Part shown: one piece after another, positions 55,193-63,469 of the stretch | Layout: each line of letters begins with the position of its first letter | Position numbering within the stretch: position 1 is the first letter of the stretch | DNA from: Pseudomonas mendocina | Lineage (GTDB): Bacteria; Pseudomonadota; Gammaproteobacteria; Pseudomonadales; Pseudomonadaceae | Direction: 5' to 3' | DNA length: 64,000 nt | Assembly (NCBI RefSeq): GCF_900636545.1 | Contig: NZ_LR134290.1 | Span: forward strand, 1,116,001-1,180,000 | Translations under genes and position numbers: made by a program | Notes under the pieces: model-generated | The model's input: only the letters and a program-made list of their open reading frames with translations | The model's database searches: none | What the model was told of the DNA's origin: nothing

Positions 55193-55973
55193 CAAAAACT
55201 GCGGTCGGAGCAGCATCCAACAATACATAACGGCGCGCCGGGGCAGGCGGATCCACACGGTCAATCGAGTTGGCCAAGACGGCGATACGAACCGCTATGA
55301 CGTCATTCCAAGCGTTCAATGCGGTAACGCGGTCGGCAGAAATATATTGGTTGACATTATTGCGATCGCCGCTGGTGCTGACTCCGTACTGGATTTGCAG
55401 TGCATCCACCCCATCAATCAGCGGCGAAACCCCGGGACCGGCGACCCATTCGCCAGTGCCTTTGGTGAAGTTCCAAGACCTACAGCCAAGCGCAGAGGGA
55501 GTGCCGTTGGCTCCAGGGATAATTTCAAAATGATTGATTATCAGATCCGTATTGGCGGTGGCGCCGGTGAGGGTATTGCCTAGGCAATCTCGGCGTGCGC
55601 CCTCAAGCATCCGTGGCTGCAATGCAAATCCAATGGTATCTGACGCGTTACCTGCCCCCTGAGAGCTGCATACGCGTGGCGTGTTGCAGTTCGTGGCGCC
55701 AGGTGTCGCGATAGGATTAGGTGGCACAGTAGTTGAGTTGGCTGCTTCTACATAGCCCGCATGGCGTGCACTTTGAGCGATAAACTCCAATGCAAAACGT
55801 CCATTTTCTTGTAGGCGCGATGCAGCTTCGTTGCTGGCGTAAGTTTGCTTCGAGGAGAAAAATACTTGTATAACACCAGTTAGCAGTAGCATGCTAATGA
55901 CCACAGCCACCAAGAGCTCTACGATTGAAAAGCCGTATTGTTTCGAGGGGCGGAAATGTCTACGATGGTTCAT
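55134..55973 (-). CDS. pilW: Type IV pilus minor pilin PilW
   Basis: 279 residues. The leader ends RPSKQYG with cleavage before FSIVELLVAVVISMLLLTGVIQVFFSSKQTY; Glu5 is present. RLQENGRFALEFIAQSARHAGY is the conserved PilW block, and the rest is a large globular domain with cysteine pairs. The start overlaps the pilV stop as ATGA. Family knowledge: PilV, W, X and FimU with PilY1 form the tip complex that primes pilus assembly. Confidence 0.92.
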   Translation of the reverse strand: MNHRRHFRPSKQYGFSIVELLVAVVISMLLLTGVIQVFFSSKQTYASNEAASRLQENGRFALEFIAQSARHAGYVEAANSTTVPPNPIATPGATNCNTPRVCSSQGAGNASDTIGFALQPRMLEGARRDCLGNTLTGATANTDLIINHFEIIPGANGTPSALGCRSWNFTKGTGEWVAGPGVSPLIDGVDALQIQYGVSTSGDRNNVNQYISADRVTALNAWNDVIAVRIAVLANSIDRVDPPAPARRYVLLDAAPTAVFDDGRARQIFTTTIKLRNTF

Positions 55974-56536
55974 CGTTCGACCCTCAATGTGGTGGTGCCA
56001 TTAGTAGTTACTGCGTCGTTCTTATTATTTGCACTTCCTCTGTTCTGCCAGTTCAGACTTACATTCAAGCCGTTACCATTGATCACTGGAACTAGCATGT
56101 TGCCGATAGTGGGAGGCGTAATGAAGTCTCGGCTGTTGAAGCGTGCATCGATGGTATTGAAGTTAGCAATTGCGGCATAGCTACACTGTGTCTCCCAGGC
56201 ATCAAAGGCTGCCATCTGAGAGGCATTGCACTCGCTGGCGTTGACTTTGGCCCCGGTGCTTGGGTTGTAGTAATCTGCACACATACGAGCGGGCAGCGCG
56301 GCACAGTTTTGTGCGGTGGCATATTGAGCTTCAGTACCAGCTGGATTTGCGCGCATGCGCTCAATGAAGTCTTGCATCAACCAGACCGACTGTGAGCGCT
56401 GACCACTGTCGGCAGTGCTTCGCAGCGAGCTGAGTTGCATGGCAGCAAGTCCCAGAAGGCCGACCGTGAATATTAGTAGAGCGACCAGTACCTCGATTAG
56501 CGAAGCGCCGCGCTGCGTGTATGAGGATGAGTTCAT
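55970..56536 (-). CDS. pilV: Type IV pilus minor pilin PilV
   Basis: 188 residues from ATG 56536. Leader MNSSSYTQRG, then ASLIEVLVALLIFTVGLLGLAAMQLSSLRS with Glu5, the typical PilV/GspI-like start. The globular part has cysteine pairs (NCAALPARMC, NASQM...TQC). AAGGA stands six bases before ATG 56536; ATG 56542 sits directly against it and is less likely. It overlaps pilW by four bases. Confidence 0.92.
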   Translation of the reverse strand: MNSSSYTQRGASLIEVLVALLIFTVGLLGLAAMQLSSLRSTADSGQRSQSVWLMQDFIERMRANPAGTEAQYATAQNCAALPARMCADYYNPSTGAKVNASECNASQMAAFDAWETQCSYAAIANFNTIDARFNSRDFITPPTIGNMLVPVINGNGLNVSLNWQNRGSANNKNDAVTTNGTTTLRVER

Positions 56537-56552
56537 ATGCATTCCTTGACTA

Positions 56553-57068
56553 TCAGCAGGCCGCGTCTCGCGTCGTCTTCTCAATTTCCGCGCGGCCGAG
56601 CGGGGTCAGCGTAATGCACCGAGCATTGTCGCTAGAAGAATCTAAACTTGGCGATGTCACTTTAAGAAATGCGTTGACGTTGTTTGATGCTGCACCGTTG
56701 CGGCGGAATATCAGAACTGGTGGGTTGCCGATGCCCGAACTGGTAATGCTTACGCCGTTGGTAGCGGCGAAGATCCGAATAACGTCCGCATGATTGCAAT
56801 CGCCACCAATGGTGGTAGGGCCTATACACCAGCCATCACTCCAGCCACTGGCGGTGCCCGTACGGGGAATGACCCGAACATCTTGGTTGAGCTTGAGTGC
56901 CTCGCTTCTGGCAAATGCAAGGGAAAGCATCATTTCGTTCGCTTTAGAGCTGACGCGTTGTTTGATGGTGAAGTTGGTGACTGCAGGTATAGCTAAGCCC
57001 AAAATGATCCCCAGCAGTGCCAAGGTGATCATCAACTCGATAAGGGTGAATCCGTGTTGTCGCTTCAT
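56553..57068 (-). CDS. fimU: Type IV pilus minor pilin FimU (GspH/FimT family)
   Basis: 171 residues. Leader MKRQHG followed by [35 protein letters not shown], then the GspH domain (LSLAFARSEALKLNQDV, SDGWCIG, LTPLGRAEI) and a C-terminal cysteine. FimU links the tip minor pilins to the PilA fibre. The start ATG 57068 gives the normal six-residue leader. It is 110 bases downstream of fimT and 16 bases before pilV. Confidence 0.9.
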   Translation of the reverse strand: MKRQHGFTLIELMITLALLGIILGLAIPAVTNFTIKQRVSSKANEMMLSLAFARSEALKLNQDVRVIPRTGTASGWSDGWCIGPTTIGGDCNHADVIRIFAATNGVSITSSGIGNPPVLIFRRNGAASNNVNAFLKVTSPSLDSSSDNARCITLTPLGRAEIEKTTRDAAC

Positions 57069-57178
57069 CTGGCGGAATCCTTGCAATGTGCTTCACATCA
57101 TTGCTGGTCACTCCAGGTGCTTCAAGGACGGTTGGGACGTCTGGTGGCTTTGTGGTACCGAATGGTCGTGCAGTGTCT

Positions 57179-57703
57179 TCAGGGGGGGCAGCGGGCGCCT
57201 TCGTCCGATGTTTTTATCCTGCCCTGGCGACTGATGACTAACGTTCCTGCCTTCGCGCTGGCCTTAGCTGGGCATAGGCTCATCGTACCGTTGCTGACGA
57301 AGGTGACTCCCTGGCTACTGAAGTGGATCGAGTTGTTCGGCTGCATTCCTCTCCAGTGCAGGTTGATGCTACTGGGCAGGTAGAGAGTGCTGATAATTTC
57401 TTCTCCCGGATCTAGGCGACGATTACCATTGCTATCGATAAATGCGGTAATGCTTTCGCTCCAGCTTTGGCGGCAAACACCTTGTTCCGAGAGCGAGCAG
57501 AGGGTGGTCCGGCTCTGGCTGGTCATAGCTACATAGCGGGCCTTGCTAGTCATATGGAACAGACCGTTTTTCAGGCTGTTCATCTGCTGGCGATCACGCC
57601 AAACCGAAGTTGAGGGTATCACCATACCCATTAATAGTCCGAGCACAGCCAAAGTAAGGAGTAGTTCTAGCAGGCTATAGCCCGAAATCCTATTGGTTCT
57701 CAT
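57179..57703 (-). CDS. fimT: FimT-like minor pilin (GspH/FimT family)
   Basis: 174 residues. Leader MRTNRISG, cleavage before YSLLELLLTLAVLGLLMGMVIPS with Glu5, then a GspH-type domain (LFHMTSKARYVAMTSQSRTTLCSLS, DSNGNRRLDPGEEIIS, GTLVISRQGRI). The first cysteine pair and the terminal RCPP are as in FimU. FimT has been implicated in DNA binding during natural transformation in related bacteria, which is a possible role here. It is first in the minus-strand pilus run and divergent from thiO. Confidence 0.85.
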   Translation of the reverse strand: MRTNRISGYSLLELLLTLAVLGLLMGMVIPSTSVWRDRQQMNSLKNGLFHMTSKARYVAMTSQSRTTLCSLSEQGVCRQSWSESITAFIDSNGNRRLDPGEEIISTLYLPSSINLHWRGMQPNNSIHFSSQGVTFVSNGTMSLCPAKASAKAGTLVISRQGRIKTSDEGARCPP

Positions 57704-57788
57704 CCTGAGTTCCTAACGTTGTTTTCCCTGAGATTTTTGAGCGTAGAACAAACCCCGAGTTTTCCCAGTCTATGTGGAGTGCTTGATT

Positions 57789-58883
57789 TTGTTGGATGTG
57801 ATTTTCGTAGGCGGTGGCGCGTTGGGGCTACTGTCAGCCCGTATGTTGGCTTTACAGGGTAAGCAGGTGCTTCTCCTGGATCGTCAGGGCGCTGGTAGCG
57901 AATCCTCCTGGGCCGGTGGCGGCATCGTTTCGCCGCTCTATCCCTGGCGCTACAGCGCGGCGGTGACGGCGTTGGCGCATTGGTCGCAGGATTTCTATCC
58001 GGGGTTTGCACAGCAGTTGCTGGAGGGCACTGGTGTGGACCCCGAGGTGCATGTCACAGGGTTGTATTGGCTGGATCTGGATGATGAGGCCGAGGCATTG
58101 GCCTGGGGGCAGCGTGAGAGGCGTCCGTTGTTTTCGGTGGATGTCGCTGAGGCTTATCAGCAGGTACCTGTTCTGGGCGGTGGTTTTACGCGTGCGATCC
58201 ACATGCCGGGCGTGGCCAATGTGCGCAACCCTCGTCTGGTCAAGGCGTTGCGTGCGGCGTTGGCCGCTATGCCGAACGTCGAGATTTGTGAGCACTGCCC
58301 GGTGACCAGCTTCATCCGCGAGGGTGGTCGTATCCGTGGCGTCACCACCGGCACTGAATCGATTCGCGCCGAGCGGGTGGTGCTGGCCGCTGGAGCCTGG
58401 AGTGGCGAGTTGCTGAAGACGCTTGGCCTGGAACTACCCGTCGAGCCGGTGAAGGGGCAGATGATTCTGTACAAGTGCGCCGAGGATTTTCTGCCAAGCA
58501 TGGTGTTGGCCAAGGGGCGTTATGCGATTCCGCGGCGTGATGGCCATATTCTGATTGGCAGCACGCTGGAGTATGCAGGGTTCGACAAGACGCCGACCGA
58601 TAACGCGTTGGAAAGCCTGAAAGCATCGGCCGAGGAGCTTTTGCCTGCACTCAAGGATGCTGAAGTGGTGGGGCATTGGGCTGGCTTGCGGCCCGGCTCA
58701 CCGGAAGGCATTCCCTTTATCGGGGAAGTGCCCTCGTATCCAGGTCTATGGCTGAACTGCGGGCACTTCCGCAATGGGCTAGTGCTGGCACCAGCCTCCT
58801 GCCAGTTGCTGGCTGATCTGATGCTGGGGCGTGAGCCAATCATTGATCCGGCGCCTTATGCGCCAGCGGGGCGGTTGCAGTAG
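57789..58883 (+). CDS. thiO: Glycine oxidase ThiO (FAD-dependent)
   Basis: About 365 residues of the D-amino-acid oxidase family. The FAD Rossmann motif VGGGALGLLSA follows the start directly, SSWAGGGIVSPLYPWRYS is the family block, and GLRPGSPEGIPFIGEVPSYPGLWLNCGHFRNGLVLAP is the C-terminal FAD site. It oxidises glycine to the iminoglycine used for the thiamine thiazole ring. No ATG is in frame at the start. TTG 57789 lies nine bases after GGAG, while GTG 57774 is the furthest upstream option, so the start is uncertain. Confidence 0.88.
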   Translation: MLDVIFVGGGALGLLSARMLALQGKQVLLLDRQGAGSESSWAGGGIVSPLYPWRYSAAVTALAHWSQDFYPGFAQQLLEGTGVDPEVHVTGLYWLDLDDEAEALAWGQRERRPLFSVDVAEAYQQVPVLGGGFTRAIHMPGVANVRNPRLVKALRAALAAMPNVEICEHCPVTSFIREGGRIRGVTTGTESIRAERVVLAAGAWSGELLKTLGLELPVEPVKGQMILYKCAEDFLPSMVLAKGRYAIPRRDGHILIGSTLEYAGFDKTPTDNALESLKASAEELLPALKDAEVVGHWAGLRPGSPEGIPFIGEVPSYPGLWLNCGHFRNGLVLAPASCQLLADLMLGREPIIDPAPYAPAGRLQ

Positions 58884-58936
58884 TGGGCCGTCAGCCCCGC
58901 ATCAAAGGGTTGCGGGACTTCAAGCTGCGATCGTGA

Positions 58937-58960
58937 TCGCCGGCAAGCCGGCTCCTACAC
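58937..58960. repeat. REP element between thiO and pilR
   Basis: CGCCGGCAAGCCGGCTCCTA is the REP core (GCCGG/CCGGC stem with TAGGAGC tail on the other strand). Confidence 0.7.
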
Positions 58961-58981
58961 AGGCGTGAGCAGGGTCTTGTC

Positions 58982-60322
58982 TCAGTCGATACCCAGCTTC
59001 TTCAGTCGATAGCGCATCGAACGGAAGGTCAGGCCCAGGCGCTGCGCCGCCGCTGTGCGGTTCCAACGTGTTTCTTCCAGGGCCTGCATGATCAGCTTGC
59101 GTTCGATGTCTTCGAGGTAGTCCTCGAGGTTGTCGATCTGCGCCAGGCTGGCTTCGCCGCCTTCGTTGCTGGGGCCACTGGCATCGGCCAGGCGCAGGTC
59201 GCCGGGCGTGATCTGATCGTCTTCGCACAGGGTGTAGGCGCGTTCGAGCATGTTTTCCAGCTCGCGCACGTTGCCAGGGAAGCGATAGCTCTTCAGCTTT
59301 TCCAGTGCGTCGGGGTGCAGTTTGGCGGCGGCCAGACCGGTGCCATCGGCCAGGCGCGCGAGCATCACGTCAGCCAGCAGGGCAATGTCCTCGCGACGTT
59401 CACGCAGTGGTGGCACGCGCAGCTCGATGACATTGAGGCGGTAGTAGAGGTCCTGACGGAAGCGGCCAGCAGCGACTTCGGCGGCAAGGTCCTTGTGGGT
59501 GGCGCAGAGGATGCGCACATCGACCACCACTTCCTGCTGGCCACCGACGACGCGCACGGCCTTCTCCTGAATCGCGCGCAGCAGTTTGACCTGCATTGGC
59601 AACGGCAGATCGGCGACTTCGTCGAGGAACAGGGTGCCGCCATTGGCTGCCTGGAACAGCCCCTGCTTGTCTTCGATGGCGCCGGTGAAGCTGCCCTTCT
59701 TGTGACCGAAGAACTCGCTTTCCATCAACTCCGAGGGTATCGCGCCGCAGTTGACCGGCACGAACGGTTGTTCGATGCGTGGGCCCTGCTCATGGATCAG
59801 GCGGGCAACCAGCTCCTTGCCACTGCCCGATTCGCCGCTGATGTAGACCGGTGCCTGACTGCGCGAAAGCTTCAGGATCTGCTTACGCAGCGACTTCATC
59901 GGTGGCGAGTCGCCGAGCAGGCGGCTATCGACTGGTGTTTCCTCACCTTCGGGTGCGCGAATGCGCAGGGCGGTCGCCACCAGTTCGCGCAGCCGGCCGA
60001 GGTCCACCGGTTTGGTGAGAAAGTCGAAGGCCCCGGCCTTGAGCGAGTTGATCGCGGTATCCAGGCTGCCGTAAGCGGTGATCATCGCCACGGGAACCTG
60101 CGGGTGGCGCTGCTGGATGTGCTGCACCAGATCCAGGCCGGTGCCGTCGGGCAGGCGCATATCGGTCAAGCACAAGTCGAAGGGCTCGCGCGCCAGCCAC
60201 TCGCGCGCCTCTTTGACGTTGCGCGCGCTGCGGGTGTCCAGCTTCATGCGTCCGAGGGTGATTTCCAACAGTTCGCGGATATCGGGCTCGTCGTCGACGA
60301 TCAGGGCTCTCTGACGGTTCAT
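58982..60322 (-). CDS. pilR: Sigma-54-dependent response regulator PilR
   Basis: 446 residues. Receiver domain with Asp54 (LCLTDMRLPDGTG), AAA+ domain with Walker A GESGSGKE and the sigma-54 loop as GSFTGA (serine in place of the first alanine of GAFTGA), then a Fis-type helix-turn-helix (TRWNRTAAAQRLGLTFRSMRYRLKKLGID). In P. aeruginosa PilR activates pilA and other genes on signals from PilS. ATG 60322 gives MNRQRALIVDDEPD; two bases separate it from the pilS stop. Confidence 0.95.
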   Translation of the reverse strand: MNRQRALIVDDEPDIRELLEITLGRMKLDTRSARNVKEAREWLAREPFDLCLTDMRLPDGTGLDLVQHIQQRHPQVPVAMITAYGSLDTAINSLKAGAFDFLTKPVDLGRLRELVATALRIRAPEGEETPVDSRLLGDSPPMKSLRKQILKLSRSQAPVYISGESGSGKELVARLIHEQGPRIEQPFVPVNCGAIPSELMESEFFGHKKGSFTGAIEDKQGLFQAANGGTLFLDEVADLPLPMQVKLLRAIQEKAVRVVGGQQEVVVDVRILCATHKDLAAEVAAGRFRQDLYYRLNVIELRVPPLRERREDIALLADVMLARLADGTGLAAAKLHPDALEKLKSYRFPGNVRELENMLERAYTLCEDDQITPGDLRLADASGPSNEGGEASLAQIDNLEDYLEDIERKLIMQALEETRWNRTAAAQRLGLTFRSMRYRLKKLGID

Positions 60323-60324
60323 GC

Positions 60325-61917
60325 TCAGCTCAGTTTGCGCGGATGGGCGAAGGTGATGCGGAAGCAACTGCCGCCACCTTCACGAGGTTTATAGTCGAGG
60401 CGGGCCTGGTTGCCCTGGCACAGCTCGCGAGAAATATACAGACCGAGGCCGGTGCCTTTGTTCTCGGTGGTGTAGAAGGGCTCGAAGATGTGCTGCTCCT
60501 GCTCGGGCGGCACACCGGGGCCGTCGTCGAGTATTTCCAGCACTGGCAGGTCGCTGCTCTCGTCGCGGAACAGGCGTAGCCAGACCTGGCCGAGTCGATG
60601 TTTCTGCGCGCTGTAGCGTAAGCCGTTCTGCACCAGGTTGGTCAGCACCTGGGTCAACTGGTGCGGGTCCATGCGTGTTTGCAGGCTGCCGCCCTGGGTT
60701 TCCAGGTGGATCTGCCGGTCGCTTGGGGCCGAGCTGCGAAACTCGCTGGCGAAGCGGTGCAGCCAGTATTTGAGATCCAGCAGCTGTGGCTCGGCCTGGC
60801 GCCGGCGCGACAGCTGTAGCACGTTCTCGATCACCAGATTCATGCGCTTGGAGTGATCCTGAATGATTTGCGCCAGGCGCTGATCCGGGCCTTGCAGGTC
60901 TTCGGACTCCTGCAACAACTGCGCGGCGTGGCTGATGGCGCCGAGCGGGTTGCGAATCTCGTGGGCGATACCGGCGGTCAAGCGGCCGAGCGAGGCCAGT
61001 TTGAGCTGTTGCGCCTGCTGGGCAATCTGCGAAATGTCGTCGAGAAACACCAGGATGTGCTGCTGCTCGCCGCGTTGCAGGGAAATGAAACTGGGCTGCA
61101 GGACCGGGCCATCGACTTGCGCCTGAAGGCTGTCCGGGCGCAGTGTCGGGTTGTGCAGCCACTGTTGCAGCCGTTTGACCAGTTCCGGGCAGTGCGGGTC
61201 GATGATCTTGCCGGTCAGCTCCCCGCGGCCCAGCAGTTGCGTAGCGCCCTGGTTGGCCAGGAGCACGCGATGCTGGGTATCGAGCACCAGGATACCGGTG
61301 CGCATGCGCTGCAATATCTGCTCGTTGAGCTCCTCCAGGTTGGCGACATCGGCCGCGCGTTGCTCGGCCAGGCTTTCGCTGACCTGCAGGCGGCGAGTGA
61401 TGCCCTGGATAAACAGTGCGCCGGCGAAACACAGCGCGCCAAGTGCGCCGGCCTGCACGTACTGGGCGGCAGCGGCGGGGCGGCTGAGGCTGAGATAGAA
61501 GGTCAGGTAAATAAGTGCGATGGCAGCGATGGCGGCGATCAGCAGGCCGATGCGGCCGCGCAGCAGAATATTGGCGATGGCCACCGCTACCACCAGCAGG
61601 TTGCCGATGCCGCTGGGCGTGCCGCCAGCGGCATAGAACAGCGCGGACAGGAAAATCACGTCCACCAGCGCCAGGCTGAACAGCTGCATCAGGTGCTTGG
61701 GCTTTTGCACCAGCACGGCGATGAGGATGTTGAGGATCAGATAGGCCCAGCTGCCTGTCCGAAACAGCTCGATATGCACCACATCCAGAAACTGTTCATC
61801 GAGGTTGCTGGATATCAGCAGGATCAGGGCCAGGCCGATGCTCAGGCGATAGAAGTGATAAAGCCTGAGGATGCGTCGCCCCTGCGTACCGCCTTGCAAG
61901 CTGAGATCAGCGGTCAC
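60325..61917 (-). CDS. pilS: Membrane sensor histidine kinase PilS
   Basis: 530 residues. Six membrane helices in the first 190 residues, a PAS domain (ILQRMRTGILVLDTQHRVLLANQGA), the HisKA box GIAHEIRNPLGAISHAAQLL with His319, and an ATPase domain with NLVQNGLRYS, DDGPGV and GTGLGLYISREL. In P. aeruginosa PilS senses pilin levels in the membrane and controls PilR. It starts with GTG 61917 inside the end of the preceding small gene (11-base overlap), so its translation is coupled to that gene. Confidence 0.95.
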   Translation of the reverse strand: MTADLSLQGGTQGRRILRLYHFYRLSIGLALILLISSNLDEQFLDVVHIELFRTGSWAYLILNILIAVLVQKPKHLMQLFSLALVDVIFLSALFYAAGGTPSGIGNLLVVAVAIANILLRGRIGLLIAAIAAIALIYLTFYLSLSRPAAAAQYVQAGALGALCFAGALFIQGITRRLQVSESLAEQRAADVANLEELNEQILQRMRTGILVLDTQHRVLLANQGATQLLGRGELTGKIIDPHCPELVKRLQQWLHNPTLRPDSLQAQVDGPVLQPSFISLQRGEQQHILVFLDDISQIAQQAQQLKLASLGRLTAGIAHEIRNPLGAISHAAQLLQESEDLQGPDQRLAQIIQDHSKRMNLVIENVLQLSRRRQAEPQLLDLKYWLHRFASEFRSSAPSDRQIHLETQGGSLQTRMDPHQLTQVLTNLVQNGLRYSAQKHRLGQVWLRLFRDESSDLPVLEILDDGPGVPPEQEQHIFEPFYTTENKGTGLGLYISRELCQGNQARLDYKPREGGGSCFRITFAHPRKLS

Positions 61918-62143
61918 CGGCGTGCGGGCCTTGTTCGAGATGGGCTCGGCTGCAGTACCACTGCTTATCCTGGCTCAGGGCCTGCGGTTTGGGAACGTGC
62001 ACGCCGCAGTGTGCGCAGCGCACCATCGGGGCGGCAGCTGCCTCCGTGGGGCGAGTGCTTTTAGGTTTACTCATATAGCGGCGCCAGATCCAGACCGCTG
62101 CGAAAATGACGGCGATCCAGAACAGCAGGCGAAAAAGACCCAT
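61907..62143 (-). CDS. Small membrane protein with zinc-ribbon-like motif, PP0621 type
   Basis: 78 residues: one membrane helix at about 4-22 (FRLLFWIAVIFAAVWIWRR), a basic linker, then MVRCAHCGVHVPKPQAL and QWYCSRAHLEQGP, a CxxC...CxxxH set that could bind one zinc ion. I recall the family as conserved in front of pilS in pseudomonads. It overlaps pilS by 11 bases and is probably its translational partner. Function unknown; a role in the pilin signalling pathway is inference. Confidence 0.75.
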   Translation of the reverse strand: MGLFRLLFWIAVIFAAVWIWRRYMSKPKSTRPTEAAAAPMVRCAHCGVHVPKPQALSQDKQWYCSRAHLEQGPHAGDR

Positions 62144-62295
62144 ATCGTGCTCTTTTGTTCGTTCAAAGGCCGCAGTTTAGCCAAGCCGAGCGCTTCGGCA
62201 CAGTATCCGCATGGCAGCCTGTGAGCTGTTTCCGAGCGTGGCCTGTGGGCCGATGTGGCAGTCATGCAGGAAATCGGAGGCAGAAGCGTCAGGCA

Positions 62296-62324
62296 ATAAA
62301 AAGGGAGGCCGTGGCCTCCCTTCT
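62296..62324 (-). terminator. Terminator of bamD
   Basis: On the minus strand the stem AGGGAGGC/GCCTCCCT is followed by TTTTTATT, 15 bases after the bamD stop. Confidence 0.85.
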
Positions 62325-62338
62325 CGGTAATACTGCGA

Positions 62339-63331
62339 TCAGTCGAACAGACCGAAGGTCAGGTAACTCCAGATCGAACGCTTCTTGGCCGTTTCGCCGG
62401 TCTTGGCGTCCTGCTGGAGTTCGGCCGGGATCTGTTGTTCGGCGTCTTCGTACTGGCGGATCACATCCTGGCTGGCACGGGTTTCGCCCGGCGGCAGCGG
62501 TGTGTCGGTTTCGATCAGGCCCAGGGTGGCCTTGGCTAGCCAGGAGCGGTTGTCGGCTTCTTCTTCACGTGGGACGAATTCGCCGCTTTCCAGCGTCGGG
62601 TGGTCAGGGTAGTTGAGCTTGAGGGTTTCCAGGCTGGTGGCTGCCAGATCGTCCAGCGACAGGCGCTGGTAGGCCTCGGTCATAATCGCCAGGCCGTCAC
62701 CGACCGACGGGGTTTCCTGGAAGTTCTCCACTACATAGCGGCCACGGTTGGCGGCGGCGACGTAAGCCTGGCGGGTGAGGTAATAGTGGCCAACGTGGAT
62801 TTCGTAGGCAGCCAACAGGTTGCGCAGGTAGATCATGCGCTGCTTGGCGTCCGGCGCGTAGCGGCTGGTCGGGTAGCGGCTGGTGAGCTGGGCGAACTCG
62901 TTGTAGGAGTCGCGCGCGGCGCCCGGGTCACGCTTGGTCATGTCCAGCGGCAGGAAGCGCGCCAGCAGGCCTCGATCCTGATCGAACGAGGCCAGGCCCT
63001 TGAGGTAGTAGGCGTAGTCGACGTTGGCATGCTGCGGATGCAGGCGAATGAAACGCTCGGCTGAGGACTTGGCAGCTTCCGGCTCGGCGTTCTTGTAGTA
63101 GGCGTAGATCAGCTCCAGTTGAGCCTGCTCGGCGTAGCGGCCAAACGGATAGCGAGACTCCAGCGCCTTCAGTTTGGCGATAGCCTGGGTGTAGCTGCGG
63201 TTGTCCAGGTCGGCCTGGGCCTGCTGGTACAGCTCCACCTCGCTGAGGTTTTCATCGACCTCCGGCTGCTTGGAAGAGCAGGCGGCGGTAAGGGCGAGGA
63301 TGGCGATCAGCAGCAGGTGTTTCACTTGCAT
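62339..63331 (-). CDS. bamD: Outer membrane assembly lipoprotein BamD
   Basis: 330 residues. Lipoprotein signal with lipobox LTAAC and lipidated Cys18, then five TPR repeats ([34 protein letters not shown], and others), the BamD fold. It is essential for inserting beta-barrel proteins with BamA. The C-terminal 70 residues (from about 255) are longer and more polar than in E. coli BamD (245 residues), as in other pseudomonads. It is divergent from rluD, and its signal peptide needs LspA, which is encoded in this window. Confidence 0.95.
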   Translation of the reverse strand: MQVKHLLLIAILALTAACSSKQPEVDENLSEVELYQQAQADLDNRSYTQAIAKLKALESRYPFGRYAEQAQLELIYAYYKNAEPEAAKSSAERFIRLHPQHANVDYAYYLKGLASFDQDRGLLARFLPLDMTKRDPGAARDSYNEFAQLTSRYPTSRYAPDAKQRMIYLRNLLAAYEIHVGHYYLTRQAYVAAANRGRYVVENFQETPSVGDGLAIMTEAYQRLSLDDLAATSLETLKLNYPDHPTLESGEFVPREEEADNRSWLAKATLGLIETDTPLPPGETRASQDVIRQYEDAEQQIPAELQQDAKTGETAKKRSIWSYLTFGLFD

Positions 63332-63347
63332 GGCGGCTTGCGTCCCT

Positions 63348-63377
63348 GTGACGGCCGCGCGGCCGTCCTGTTATGAT
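63348..63377 (+). promoter_or_regulatory. Candidate rluD promoter with palindrome in the spacer
   Basis: A -35 GTGACG (63348-63353) and an extended -10 TG-T-TATGAT (63369-63377) are 18 bases apart. A perfect 18-bp palindrome, GACGGCCGCGCGGCCGTC at 63350-63367, starts inside the -35 and fills the spacer almost to the -10, as an operator would. It also lies just upstream of the divergent bamD. Confidence 0.45.
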
Positions 63378-63469
63378 GAGCGCCCCCGGAAACCCCTGGG
63401 GCAAAGACGCCGTATTTAACCACAAGCCTGTCGCCGAAACCAAAGGCCAGGCTCCCGCCGTTGCCGAAG

